Shown here: positions 47,749 to 57,085 of the stretch, one piece after another
How positions within the stretch are numbered: position 1 is the first letter of the stretch
How the letters are laid out: each line of letters opens with the position of its first letter
Source: Micrococcus flavus
GTDB lineage: Bacteria > Actinomycetota > Actinomycetes > Actinomycetales > Micrococcaceae
Length of the DNA: 64,000 bases
Direction of reading: 5' to 3'
Assembly (NCBI RefSeq): GCF_014204815.1
Contig: NZ_JACHMC010000001.1
Coordinates: 1,984,001 to 2,048,000, forward strand
Notes under the pieces: generated by a model
Database searches by the model: none
What the model was told of the DNA's origin: nothing
What the model saw: only the letters and a program-made list of their open reading frames with translations
Program-made: the position numbers and the translations under genes

Positions 47749-48711
47749 ATGGCCAGACCGCCCCTCCCCCTGCCGCCCCACCTGCACGGCGTCGTCTTCA
47801 CCCTGGACGACCTCGACGACGTCGGCGTCTCCCGCCATCGCGTGCGCGCCGCAGACGTCGAGCGGGTGGGACGCGGGCTGTTCCGCCTCCGTCCGCAGGG
47901 CGGGCCCGCGCCTGCCCGCGCGGTCGACGTCCCCTGGGACGCCGGCGTCGCCGCCGCCCTGCTCCGGGACCGCCTGGACGCGGCGGTCTCCGACGTGTCC
48001 GCCGCCCAGCTGCACGGCCTGCCCCTGCCCCCGTGGGCGGAGGCGGACGCTCGCCTGCACGTGACGGCCGCCCGGGGACACCGGATCGACCGGCCGGGGG
48101 TGCGCACCCGGCGGCGCCCGGTGGATCGCCGACACCTGGTCACACGGCGCGGTCTGCGCTGCACGTCGCCGGTCCGGACGCTGTGGGACCTGTGCGCGCC
48201 GTCGTCGGGGCTGACCCTCGAGGATCTCGTGGTGGTCGCCGACGCGCTGATGCCGCAGGAGTGGGTGGAGGGGTTCGGGCTAGGGGAGGTGCGCGTCGGA
48301 AGACGGGACCTGACGGCGGTGCTCGAGCAGATGGGGCGGTTCCGCGGCGTGCGGCGGGCCCGCGAGGTCGCCGCGCTGATGCGGGAGGGCGTGGGCTCGC
48401 CGCAGGAGACGCGCACCCGGCTCGCCCTGCTCGACGCGGGACTGCCCGTCCCGGAGGTGGCGGCGGTGCTCACCGACGACGACGGCGTGGCCGGCCCGAC
48501 CGTCGACCTCGCCTACCCGCAGTGGCGGATCGTGATCCAGTACGAGGGCGCCCGCCACCGCTCCGTCCGGCAGCAGGAGCGGGACGTCGAGCGGGACCGG
48601 TGGTGCGAGCGGCACGGCTGGCTGGTGGTGAAGGTGACGGCCCGCGACCTGCGGGACGGCCTGCGGCACGTGCTGCCGATCCTCCACGCCCGCATCGCGG
48701 GGTGCGGGTGA
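47749..48711 (+). CDS. DUF559-like protein with N-terminal AbiEi-like region
   Basis: A 320-residue protein. The N-terminal part (TLDDLDDVGVSRHRVRAAD, then VERVGRGLFRL) resembles the winged-helix domain of AbiEi-type antitoxins. The C-terminal part has VDLAYPQWRIVIQYEGARH and DRWCERHGWLVVKVTARDL, the D...QYEG pattern of Vsr/DUF559 PD-(D/E)XK-like nuclease folds. Such two-domain genes are common, uncharacterised accessory genes of actinobacteria, often orphan. No toxin gene is adjacent. The IS110 element begins just after its stop, and a dispersed repeat lies upstream. Confidence 0.75.
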   Translation: MARPPLPLPPHLHGVVFTLDDLDDVGVSRHRVRAADVERVGRGLFRLRPQGGPAPARAVDVPWDAGVAAALLRDRLDAAVSDVSAAQLHGLPLPPWAEADARLHVTAARGHRIDRPGVRTRRRPVDRRHLVTRRGLRCTSPVRTLWDLCAPSSGLTLEDLVVVADALMPQEWVEGFGLGEVRVGRRDLTAVLEQMGRFRGVRRAREVAALMREGVGSPQETRTRLALLDAGLPVPEVAAVLTDDDGVAGPTVDLAYPQWRIVIQYEGARHRSVRQQERDVERDRWCERHGWLVVKVTARDLRDGLRHVLPILHARIAGCG

Positions 48712-48972
48712 CCCCCCGTTACCTTTCTCGTGGCTCCTCCATCGATCAGGATGAGCAGGTGCCGGCCAGCCGGTCCTCGGCATGATCGTTGCCCCCAGTC
48801 GACTGCATGATCCGGGGGGTGTTGTCACCGAGGACCGGTCTGGTGACCACGGATCGCTAATAGAGGCGCGAGCCCCTCACCGGGGCCCTTCGTAACGTGG
48901 ATGCCGAGCGTGATCACCACTGGAGCTGGCCAGCACACTCATGGCCCCCGCAAGCCCAGGAGGACGACCGCG
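48712..48972 (+). ncRNA. IS110 left end with candidate bridge RNA
   Basis: This non-coding stretch precedes the transposase, where IS110-group elements encode their bridge RNA. CCGGTCCTCGG (48770-48780) pairs perfectly with CCGAGGACCGG (48828-48838), and GCATGATC is repeated inside the loop (48780-48787, 48805-48812). A second hairpin has GCCCC / GGGGC arms near 48865-48885. The exact RNA ends and the left IS boundary are not determined. Confidence 0.5.
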
Positions 48973-50213
48973 ATGACAGTCCAGCCCCCAGCCGTGTTCA
49001 TCGGCCTTGACGTCGGCAAGGCCGAGCACCACGCCGTGGCCCTCACCGCGGCCGGGAAGAAGGTCTACGACAAGGCCCTGCCCAACGACGAGACCCGCCT
49101 ACGCGGCATCCTCGCCGAGCTCACCACCACCTACGGGCCGGTGCTGCTCGTGGTGGACCAGCCGGCCACGATTGGGGCCCTGCCCGTGGCCGTGGCCCAG
49201 GCCTGCGAGGGCGTTGAGGTGGCGTACCTGCCCGGGCTGGCGATGCGACGGATCGCTGACCTGCACCCCGGCTCGGCCAAGACCGACGCCAAGGACGCGG
49301 CGATCATCGCTGAAGCAGCCCGCACGATGCCCCATACGCTGCGCTCCATCCGAGTCGATGAGGAACAGATCGCAGAGCTGGCCATGCTCGCCGGTTTCGA
49401 TGACGACCTCGCCGCGCAGATCACCGCGACCTCGAACCGGCTGCGCGGACTCCTCACCCAGATCCACCCGGCGCTCGAGCGCGTGCTCGGGCCCAGGATC
49501 ACCCACCCCGCCGTGGCAGACCTTCTCGGCCGGTACCCCACCCCGGCGCAGCTGAAGACCGCCGGGGCGGGGAATGTGCGTGCCCGGCTGCGCAAGCACG
49601 CCCCACGACTGGCGGGCTCGCTCACGGAGCAGATCTTCCAAGCCCTGGACGAGCAGTCCGTGGTCGTGGCTGGCACGCAGGCCGCGGCCACCGTGGTGCC
49701 CATCCTGGCCGAACAACTCGCCGGACTGACCCGTCAGCGGGCCGGACTGGCCTCCCAGGTGGAGGCTGTGGTGGAGGCCCACCCTCTTCACCCGGTCCTG
49801 ATCTCGATGCCCGGAGTAGGGATCAGGACCGCCGCACGCATCCTCACTGAAGTTGTGGGCAAGGACTTCGTCGATGCCGGGCATCTGGCCTCATACGCCG
49901 GGATCGCCCCGGTCACCCGACGCTCAGGGACCTCGATCCGCGGAGAGCACGTAGCCCGGGGAGGAAACAAGCGCCTGAAGCGGGCCCTGTTCCTCTCAGC
50001 GTTCGCTTCGCTGTCACACCCGCCTTCCAGGGCGTACTACGACCGCAAACGAGCCCAGGGCAAACGCCACAACCAGGCGCTGATTGCGCTGGCCCGGCGC
50101 CGCACCGACGTGCTCTACGCGATGCTCCGCGATGGCACCCTGTATCAAGATCCGACCGCCCCGCCAGCACCATCATCAGTCGCTCTCGCGGCTTGACGAA
50201 AACCATAGAGGCA
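48715..50213 (+). mobile_element. IS110-family insertion sequence (boundaries approximate)
   Basis: A single intact DEDD transposase gene with a roughly 200-base non-coding left end and a short right end. No terminal inverted repeats or target duplication are seen, as expected for this family. The right boundary probably lies between the transposase stop (50196) and the 17-base C run at 50214. Confidence 0.75.
48973..50196 (+). CDS. IS110-family transposase (DEDD recombinase)
   Basis: A 407-residue transposase. The N-terminal RuvC-like domain (DEDD_Tnp_IS110) begins with FIGLDVGKAEHHAVAL and contains LLVVDQPATIGALP and SAKTDAKDAAIIAEAAR. The second acidic position appears as Asp rather than Glu. 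The C-terminal Transposase_20 domain has ISMPGVGIRTAARILTEV and YAGIAPVTRRSGTSIRGEH, where the catalytic serine is expected, then GGNKRLKRALFLSAF. The reading frame is complete. An AGGAGG ribosome site lies 8 bases before ATG 48973. Codon use is less extreme than in neighbours, consistent with mobility. Confidence 0.92.
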   Translation: MTVQPPAVFIGLDVGKAEHHAVALTAAGKKVYDKALPNDETRLRGILAELTTTYGPVLLVVDQPATIGALPVAVAQACEGVEVAYLPGLAMRRIADLHPGSAKTDAKDAAIIAEAARTMPHTLRSIRVDEEQIAELAMLAGFDDDLAAQITATSNRLRGLLTQIHPALERVLGPRITHPAVADLLGRYPTPAQLKTAGAGNVRARLRKHAPRLAGSLTEQIFQALDEQSVVVAGTQAAATVVPILAEQLAGLTRQRAGLASQVEAVVEAHPLHPVLISMPGVGIRTAARILTEVVGKDFVDAGHLASYAGIAPVTRRSGTSIRGEHVARGGNKRLKRALFLSAFASLSHPPSRAYYDRKRAQGKRHNQALIALARRRTDVLYAMLRDGTLYQDPTAPPAPSSVALAA

Positions 50214-50230
50214 CCCCCCCCCCCCCCCCC
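50214..50230. repeat. 17-base poly-C tract
   Basis: Seventeen consecutive C residues lie just beyond the transposase gene, followed by more C-rich sequence with a 9-base C run at 50264-50272. Confidence 0.85.
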
Positions 50231-50281
50231 GACCCGTCGCGCCACCCTGCCGTCCCGCCCCCGCCCCCCCCCGCCGCATTT

Positions 50282-50348
50282 CTTGGTGAGGACACACCCT
50301 CACGAGGCCGTTGCGGCTCCGGATGAGGGCGTGTCCTCACCAGTTCGC
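50282..50348 (-). repeat. 67-bp palindromic dispersed repeat, copy B (inverted)
   Basis: Nineteen-base arms (50284-50302 and 50324-50342, one mismatch) enclose a 21-base loop. Read on the minus strand it aligns along its whole length with copy A at 47577-47643. Confidence 0.8.
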
Positions 50349-50420
50349 ACGGGTGGGGGCGGCCTGGACGCCCCGGCGACACGCGGCGCCGCGGACGGTG
50401 ATCCACGTTTCCTCACGCTC

Positions 50421-50426
50421 TACTCT
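50421..50426 (+). promoter_or_regulatory. -10 hexamer, glutamine amidotransferase gene
   Basis: TACTCT, 6 bases before the ATG at 50433. Confidence 0.5.
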
Positions 50427-50432
50427 GGCGCG

Positions 50433-51293
50433 ATGACCAGCACCGCCCCCGCCCGCTCCGACGACGACGCGCCCCGCCCCTTCCTCCTCGTCCAGACCCG
50501 GCCCGAGGAGGACGCGGCCACGGCCGAGGAGGAGTCGGTCCGCCGCCTCGGCGGCTACGCGGGAGGCCGGCTGAGCGTGCTGCGCCTGGACCGCCGCGTG
50601 GCCGAGGCCGGCACGGACCGGGTGGTCGCGGACGCCACGGACGGCGCCGCCGCCCTGGCGGGAGAGGGCACCGAGGCGGGGGGCGGCGTCGTCGACTGGG
50701 AGGCCGAGCTGGACGCCGTGGCCGGAGTGATCCTGCCGGGCAGTCCGTTCACGGGTTCGGACCCGGAGGAGTCGAAGTCGGACCTGCAGAAGGCGGTGGA
50801 GGCGGAGCTGGGACGGCTGATGGCGCTCGTGATCGAGCGGCAGACCCCGTTCCTGGGCTGCTGCTACGGCGTGGGCACGCTGGGGCGCGCGGCGGGCGGC
50901 GTCGTCGACACCACGTACCGGGAGCTGCCCGGGCCCATCCCCGTGACCCTCACCGAGGCGGGCGCCGTCGACCCGCTGCTGGAGGGCATGCCCGGCGAGT
51001 TCACCGCGTACGTGGGGCACAAGGAGGCCGTCCGCGAGCTGCCCCCGAAGGCCGTGCTCCTGGCGAGCGGGCAGGCCTGCCCCGTCCAGATGTTCCGCGT
51101 GGGCGAGCACCTCTACGCCACCCAGTTCCACCCCGAGCTGGACCAGGCCGGGCTGCTGGAGCGCCTGGCCATCTACTCGCACCACGGCTACTTCTCCGAG
51201 GACGAGGCCGAGGGGATGTTCTCGGCCATCCGGAGCCGGGAGGCCCCGATTCCGCCACGGATCCTGGAGAACTTCCGCCGCGTGTACGGGTGA
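50433..51293 (+). CDS. Class I glutamine amidotransferase-like protein
   Basis: A 286-residue stand-alone GATase1-domain protein. The nucleophile elbow is FLGCCYGVG, with the catalytic Cys near residue 146, and QFHPELD supplies the catalytic His near residue 232. GVILPGSPFTGSDPEES precedes it, as in the YLR126C/GuaA-like branch annotated as glutamine amidotransferase. The acceptor domain is not attached and no partner is adjacent, so the amidated product is unknown. ATG at 50433 is supported by TACTCT 6 bases upstream, just after the dispersed repeat. Confidence 0.85.
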   Translation: MTSTAPARSDDDAPRPFLLVQTRPEEDAATAEEESVRRLGGYAGGRLSVLRLDRRVAEAGTDRVVADATDGAAALAGEGTEAGGGVVDWEAELDAVAGVILPGSPFTGSDPEESKSDLQKAVEAELGRLMALVIERQTPFLGCCYGVGTLGRAAGGVVDTTYRELPGPIPVTLTEAGAVDPLLEGMPGEFTAYVGHKEAVRELPPKAVLLASGQACPVQMFRVGEHLYATQFHPELDQAGLLERLAIYSHHGYFSEDEAEGMFSAIRSREAPIPPRILENFRRVYG

Positions 51294-51303
51294 GGGGCGG
51301 CTC

Positions 51304-51309
51304 TACATT
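51304..51309 (+). promoter_or_regulatory. -10 hexamer, orphan gene
   Basis: TACATT, 6 bases before the ATG at 51316. Confidence 0.5.
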
Positions 51310-51315
51310 GGACCC

Positions 51316-52671
51316 ATGAGTCCTCCCTCGGCGCTGCTCTCCTCCTTCCGCGCGTGGCTCCCCGCCATGCGGCCTGAACTCGACCCGGACGACACCGTGG
51401 CCACGGTGGAGACCCTGCTCCGCCTCAAAGCCGAATACCTGGACTCCCCGTCGCCGAACCTCTGGACGGAGCCACTGCTGCGCACGCTCCTGACGGAGGT
51501 GCACCCCCGCAAGGCCATCGCGGCCCGCGAGGAACGCATGCTCCTCGTCCCCCAGTTCGCCGCCTTCTGCGACTTCCTGATCGTGGAACGGCTCTGGGAC
51601 AGCTCCTCGTTGCGCCCCGCAGAGCTGCGCCGGGCGCTGGCGGGACTGGAGTTCGACGTCGTGGAGGCCGCCGACGACGCCTCGCGCCGCTCCGCCGGCG
51701 GCAACATCCTGCACTATGGCCTGGAGCACGGACTGGACCTGTCCTCGCAGGAGGGCGTCGCCGCTCTCATGGAATGGCACAACGGCCTCACGCATGCCGA
51801 GCGGATCGAGCTCACGGACACCGGTCGGTTGAGCGCGCCGCCGTCGCGCCCACTGCCGATACCGGGCCGAGGTGGGGCGGACGGGAGAGCCTCCGGGGCC
51901 CGGCCTGACGATGTCGGACCGGAGGGCAGCCCCGGCGGTCCCGGCAGCCAGTACACGCCGTGGTTCCTTCCGCCGCTCCGCGCTCCCGAGCCCGGTGCAT
52001 GCACCGCTGCTGACGAGGAGGCGGCCGCCGAGCGCGAAGCGAAGGCCCTGCCGTTCATCCAGGCCGCCCGGGCGCTGCTCACAGCGCTTGCCGAGGGCCC
52101 GCTGCCGGTGACGGACACGGAGGCGCTTCGGCGGAAGGATGTCAGCGGCGTCCTCACCGCGCTGGGGCGGCCGGCGTGGGTGCGCAGCATGTGGGACGAC
52201 CCCCTGCTGGAGGCCGCGTGGACCGCCCTGCTGTTCTCGCATCGGGTGGAGATCGCCGGGCGGCGCGCACGGCTCGGCGAGCCCGCCGACCTCGATGACA
52301 TGGACGACATCTACCAGCTCGTGCTGTTCGGCGTCTCCACGTGGCTGGTCGGCCGCGGTGAGGTGACGCATCCGGAGGTCGGCCCCGACGCGGTGGCCGC
52401 CCTGATCGCCGGCCACCAGAACGGCGCGCTCACCCTGCCCAGTGTCCGGCAGGCCTTCGAGCGGTTTCCCACCCCGCAGCGTCCGGCTGCCGCCCCCCGG
52501 GCCGAGCTGAGGGAGTTCCTGGCGGTGAGAGAGGCGCTGCACCGCCTGCACCACGCCGGTCTGCTGGAGGGCGCGCCCGCCGAAGGCCCGGACGGGCAGG
52601 CGACCTACCGCTGCACCTCGGTGGTGCTGTTCGCGGCCATAGCCGCGTCGGAGCGGCTCCACCGGTCTTGA
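51316..52671 (+). CDS. Hypothetical protein, 451 residues
   Basis: No family recognised. The protein is soluble and helical, with a Gly/Pro/Ser-rich disordered segment near residues 175-220 that splits it in two. The N-terminal half has ETLLRLKAEYLDSPSPNLWT and MLLVPQFAAFCDFLIVERLW. The C-terminal half has ALPFIQAARALLTALAEGPL, which looks like the first helix of a winged-helix repeat, and DDIYQLVLFGVSTWLVGRGE. The repeated A-x-x-L-L-x-A-L-A-E-G-P-L-P pattern is seen in plant-pathogen-type pRiA4b/SEC-C related proteins, but this is a weak hint. It uses its own leaderless promoter. Confidence 0.6.
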   Translation: MSPPSALLSSFRAWLPAMRPELDPDDTVATVETLLRLKAEYLDSPSPNLWTEPLLRTLLTEVHPRKAIAAREERMLLVPQFAAFCDFLIVERLWDSSSLRPAELRRALAGLEFDVVEAADDASRRSAGGNILHYGLEHGLDLSSQEGVAALMEWHNGLTHAERIELTDTGRLSAPPSRPLPIPGRGGADGRASGARPDDVGPEGSPGGPGSQYTPWFLPPLRAPEPGACTAADEEAAAEREAKALPFIQAARALLTALAEGPLPVTDTEALRRKDVSGVLTALGRPAWVRSMWDDPLLEAAWTALLFSHRVEIAGRRARLGEPADLDDMDDIYQLVLFGVSTWLVGRGEVTHPEVGPDAVAALIAGHQNGALTLPSVRQAFERFPTPQRPAAAPRAELREFLAVREALHRLHHAGLLEGAPAEGPDGQATYRCTSVVLFAAIAASERLHRS

Positions 52672-52768
52672 GGTGGGTGACGCTCGTGGCCGCAGCATGG
52701 TCCGCCGTGGAGTCCTGGCCATTCCGTCAGGTGGAGAAGCGCCGGAACGTGCGGCAGGGCACCCGTGA

Positions 52769-54382
<1,614 letters not shown>

Positions 54383-54401
54383 CCCGGCCGGGGCCGTCCG
54401 C

Positions 54402-55613
54402 TCAGGCGAACGCGCCGGTTCCGGTGATGTCGCGGCCCACGATCAGGGCCTGGACGGTCTCGGTGCCCTCGTAGGTGTGGATCGCCTCGAGGTCGGCGAA
54501 GTGCTTGCCCACCTCGTTCTCGATCAGGATGCCGTTGCCGCCGAGCAGGTCACGGGCGTTCGCGGCGATCGAGCGGGCGGTGCGGGTGGCCGAGTACTTG
54601 GCCAGGGAGGCCTGCGGACCGGTGAGGCGGCCGGCGTCCTCGAGCTGGGCGGCGCGGAGGACCAGCAGCTGGATCTGGGTCAGCTCGGAGAGCATGCGGG
54701 CCAGACGCTCCTGGACGATCTGCGACTCGGCCAGCGGACGGCCGAACTGCACGCGCTGCTGCGCGTACTGCACGGCGGCCTCGTAGCAGCCGACCGCATG
54801 GCCCACGGCGGACCAGGCGACGCCAAGGCGAGTGGCGAACAGCACCGCGGCGGTGCTCTTGAAGGAGGTCGCCTCCGGCAGGACGTCCGCCTCCGGGACG
54901 AACACGCCGTCGTAGGTGATGAGGGCCTGGTGGATCGCCCGCAGCGCCATCTTGCCGCGGATGACCTCGGCGCTGTAGCCCTCGGCGTCCTGCTGGACGA
55001 TGAAGCCCTTGACCTGGCCGTCCTCGGTGGAGCGGGCCCAGGTGACGGTGACGCCGCCGGCGGCGCCGTTGCCGATCCACTTCTTGTGTCCGTCGATCCG
55101 CCAGCCGCCGTCCACGGGGGTCGCGGTGGTCTGCAGGGAGACGGAGTCGGAGCCGTGGGTGGGCTCGGTCAGCGCGAACGCGCCGAACAGCTCGCCCGCC
55201 GCCATCGCGGGCAGGTACTTCTGCTTCTGCCCCGCGGAGCCGCACATCTGGATGGAGCGCATGGCCAGCCCGCCCTGCACGCCGACGATCGTGGCCAGGG
55301 AGCCGTCCACGCGGGACAGCTCCATGGAGGCCAGGCCCGAGGCCAGGCGGGACGGGGTCGCGCGGCCGTCGATCTCGACGCCGTCGCGCAGCAGGTCGGC
55401 CTCGGCCAACCCGGCGATGAGCTGGGTCGGGTACTCGCCCGTGTCCCACGCGTCCTGCAGGGTCTTCTGCACCTCGGGGGTTAGGAACGCCCGGGCGGCC
55501 CTCTGCAGGGCGAGGTCCTCCTCGGAGAGGTCGGCGAAGACGGCGTAGGCGTCGGTGTCCAGGGGACCAATGACGTCGTAGGCGGGCTCGGCGGTGGGCA
55601 GCTGCTCGGTCAT
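54402..55613 (-). CDS. Acyl-CoA dehydrogenase (glutaryl-CoA dehydrogenase-like)
   Basis: FAD-dependent acyl-CoA dehydrogenase of 403 residues. Signatures include FALTEPTHGSDSVSLQT, the FAD and substrate strand WRIDGHKKWIGNG, the region RVQFGRPLAESQIVQERLA, and the C-terminal YEGTETVQALIVGRDITG with the catalytic glutamate (ETVQ context). These place it nearest the glutaryl-CoA dehydrogenase group; the substrate is not certain. The leader includes TAGCCT as -10 (minus strand, near 55657-55652) and a GGAGG ribosome site. A divergent TetR gene and an inverted repeat over the promoter suggest repression. Confidence 0.87.
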   Translation of the reverse strand: MTEQLPTAEPAYDVIGPLDTDAYAVFADLSEEDLALQRAARAFLTPEVQKTLQDAWDTGEYPTQLIAGLAEADLLRDGVEIDGRATPSRLASGLASMELSRVDGSLATIVGVQGGLAMRSIQMCGSAGQKQKYLPAMAAGELFGAFALTEPTHGSDSVSLQTTATPVDGGWRIDGHKKWIGNGAAGGVTVTWARSTEDGQVKGFIVQQDAEGYSAEVIRGKMALRAIHQALITYDGVFVPEADVLPEATSFKSTAAVLFATRLGVAWSAVGHAVGCYEAAVQYAQQRVQFGRPLAESQIVQERLARMLSELTQIQLLVLRAAQLEDAGRLTGPQASLAKYSATRTARSIAANARDLLGGNGILIENEVGKHFADLEAIHTYEGTETVQALIVGRDITGTGAFA

Positions 55614-55643
55614 GGTGGCCTCCGGGTCGCGGCGGGAGAGGGG

Positions 55644-55663
55644 TCGTGACCCAGGCTACACGA
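55644..55663. promoter_or_regulatory. Inverted repeat, candidate TetR operator
   Basis: TCGTG-N10-CACGA overlaps the presumed -10 of the acyl-CoA dehydrogenase gene, between it and the divergent TetR-family gene. Confidence 0.4.
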
Positions 55664-55722
55664 GAGCTGACACCGCGTCTCACCTCTGTCGCACCCCGTC
55701 TCATCCCATCCCGGCGGCGTGA

Positions 55723-55728
55723 CACCAT
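55723..55728 (+). promoter_or_regulatory. -10 hexamer, TetR gene
   Basis: CACCAT, 7 bases before the ATG at 55736. It overlaps the alternative ATG at 55727, which would then be untranscribed. Confidence 0.3.
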
Positions 55729-55735
55729 GGCCCGC

Positions 55736-56338
55736 ATGACCCCCGCCGAGGACACGCTCACCGCGCTCATCCACCTGCTGGACCGGGAGGGCTACGACGC
55801 CGTCACGGTGGACCAGCTCGCCCGGGAGGCGGGGATGAGCCGCGCCACCTTCTTCCGCCACGTCGGCGGCAAGGAGGAGGTGGTCTTCGCGGACCACGCG
55901 GCCCTGCTCGAGCGCCTCGACGCGTTCTTGCGCGGCACGGCGCTGCCCGTGGACGAGGTGCTCGCCGAGGCGGTGCTGCAGGTCTTCCGCCACCACGTCC
56001 AGGACCCCGAGCGCGCCCGGGCCCGCGCCCGTCTGCTGCGCGGCTCCCAGGCCCTGCGCACGCGCGAGCTCCTGACCTCGCACCGCTACGAGGTGCTCTT
56101 CTCCGACTGGCTCTCCCGCACCCTCCCGGACGCCCCGGAGCGGGGCGGGGTGGCGGCGGGGCTGGCGGCCGCCGTCGTCGCGGTGCACAACCGGGCCCTG
56201 CGCGCCTGGCTGCGCACCCCCGACGACGACGCCGAGGCCGCCCTGCGCGCCGACGTCACCACGGTGGTCACCCGGCTCACGCACGCCCCCGGCGAGGCGG
56301 AGCGGACCCTGGCCGCGGTGCGCCGGCTGCTCGCCTGA
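55736..56338 (+). CDS. TetR-family transcriptional regulator
   Basis: A 200-residue repressor. The N-terminal helix-turn-helix reads GYDAVTVDQLAREAGMSRATFFRHVGGKEEVVF (recognition helix SRATFFRHV). The C-terminal ligand domain is helical and Ala-rich. It diverges from an acyl-CoA dehydrogenase gene with 122 bases between starts, and an inverted repeat lies over that gene's promoter. Control of acyl-CoA oxidation by an acyl-CoA ligand is a reasonable inference. Start 55736 is chosen because of the -10-like hexamer; 55727 would add three residues. Confidence 0.83.
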   Translation: MTPAEDTLTALIHLLDREGYDAVTVDQLAREAGMSRATFFRHVGGKEEVVFADHAALLERLDAFLRGTALPVDEVLAEAVLQVFRHHVQDPERARARARLLRGSQALRTRELLTSHRYEVLFSDWLSRTLPDAPERGGVAAGLAAAVVAVHNRALRAWLRTPDDDAEAALRADVTTVVTRLTHAPGEAERTLAAVRRLLA

Positions 56339-56345
56339 CCGGCGC

Positions 56346-56969
56346 TCAGGAGCGGCCGGCCACCTGGGCGTTCTCCGCGCCGAAGGCCGGCGGGTAGCGG
56401 AACTCGCCGGAGGGGGCCTCGACGCCCTCCTGCAGCACGAGGACCTGGAGCGCCTCGGGCTGCGTCGCGAAGGACGCGGTGATCCCGGCCTCGGCGGCGG
56501 GGCGGAAGCCGAACCGGGAGTAGTACTCCGGCCAGCCGTAGACCACCACGACCTTCTCGCCGTCGTCGCGCGCGGCCTGCAGCAGGCTCTCCACGATCGC
56601 CGTGCCGGCGCCCTGGCCCTGGTGCTCCGGGAGCACGGCGTGCGGGGCGAGGGCGAGCACGGGATCGGTGCCCACGTGGGCGCGGACCAGGAGGCCGTGG
56701 CCCTCGGGTTCGGAGTGCAGGTCGGTGCCGGGCACGGCACCGATCATGACCACGTGGGAGTACTGCGGCAGCCAGCCCTCGCCGCCGGCGGCGAGCTCCT
56801 CCACCAGGTCCGCCTCCGCGGACGAGCTGAAGGCCAGCTCCGAGAGCACGCGGATCGCGCGGCGATCCCCCGGGTCGGTGTGGTCGGCCGTGCGGGTGGC
56901 CCAGCGCGGACCGAGGTCCTGGCCGGACGGGATGGACGGGGTGGGGGTGTTCTGGCACTCGGTGCTCAT
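56346..56969 (-). CDS. GNAT-family N-acetyltransferase
   Basis: A 207-residue acetyl-CoA-dependent transferase of the YhbS-like branch. The acetyl-CoA loop is VLPEHQGQGAGTAIVESLL (pattern Q-x-x-G-x-G/A). YSRFGFRPAAEAGI near residue 155 is the typical GNAT motif B region. The N-terminal 25 residues are polar and probably disordered. The substrate is unknown. ATG at 56969 lies 6 bases after TAGCGT on the minus strand. It converges with the TetR gene, seven bases apart. Confidence 0.85.
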   Translation of the reverse strand: MSTECQNTPTPSIPSGQDLGPRWATRTADHTDPGDRRAIRVLSELAFSSSAEADLVEELAAGGEGWLPQYSHVVMIGAVPGTDLHSEPEGHGLLVRAHVGTDPVLALAPHAVLPEHQGQGAGTAIVESLLQAARDDGEKVVVVYGWPEYYSRFGFRPAAEAGITASFATQPEALQVLVLQEGVEAPSGEFRYPPAFGAENAQVAGRS

Positions 56970-56975
56970 GGCCCC

Positions 56976-56981
56976 ACGCTA
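56976..56981 (-). promoter_or_regulatory. -10 hexamer, GNAT gene
   Basis: TAGCGT on the minus strand, 6 bases before the ATG at 56969. Confidence 0.5.
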
Positions 56982-57035
56982 GCCCCGGATGTGACGCGCA
57001 CGACAGAGACCGATCCCCGCGAGTCCGGACATGAC

Positions 57036-57066
57036 GGGGCCGGGCCCGCGTCCCGGACCCGGCCCC
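57036..57066 (-). terminator. Hairpin terminator after the quinol monooxygenase-like gene
   Basis: Nine-base-pair arms GGGGCCGGG and CCCGGCCCC around a 13-base loop, 20 bases beyond the stop. Confidence 0.6.
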
Positions 57067-57085
57067 CGCCGTCGTCGCGGCGGCG

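Noticed and set aside
42356-48473. Open frames of over 900 codons antisense to the charged-helix gene and its neighbours
   Set aside because: The sense frames have coupled starts, membrane segments and sensible composition; the antisense frames do not.
48712-50230. Terminal inverted repeats and target duplication for the IS element
   Set aside because: None could be found, and IS110-family elements normally lack them, so the boundaries are left approximate.
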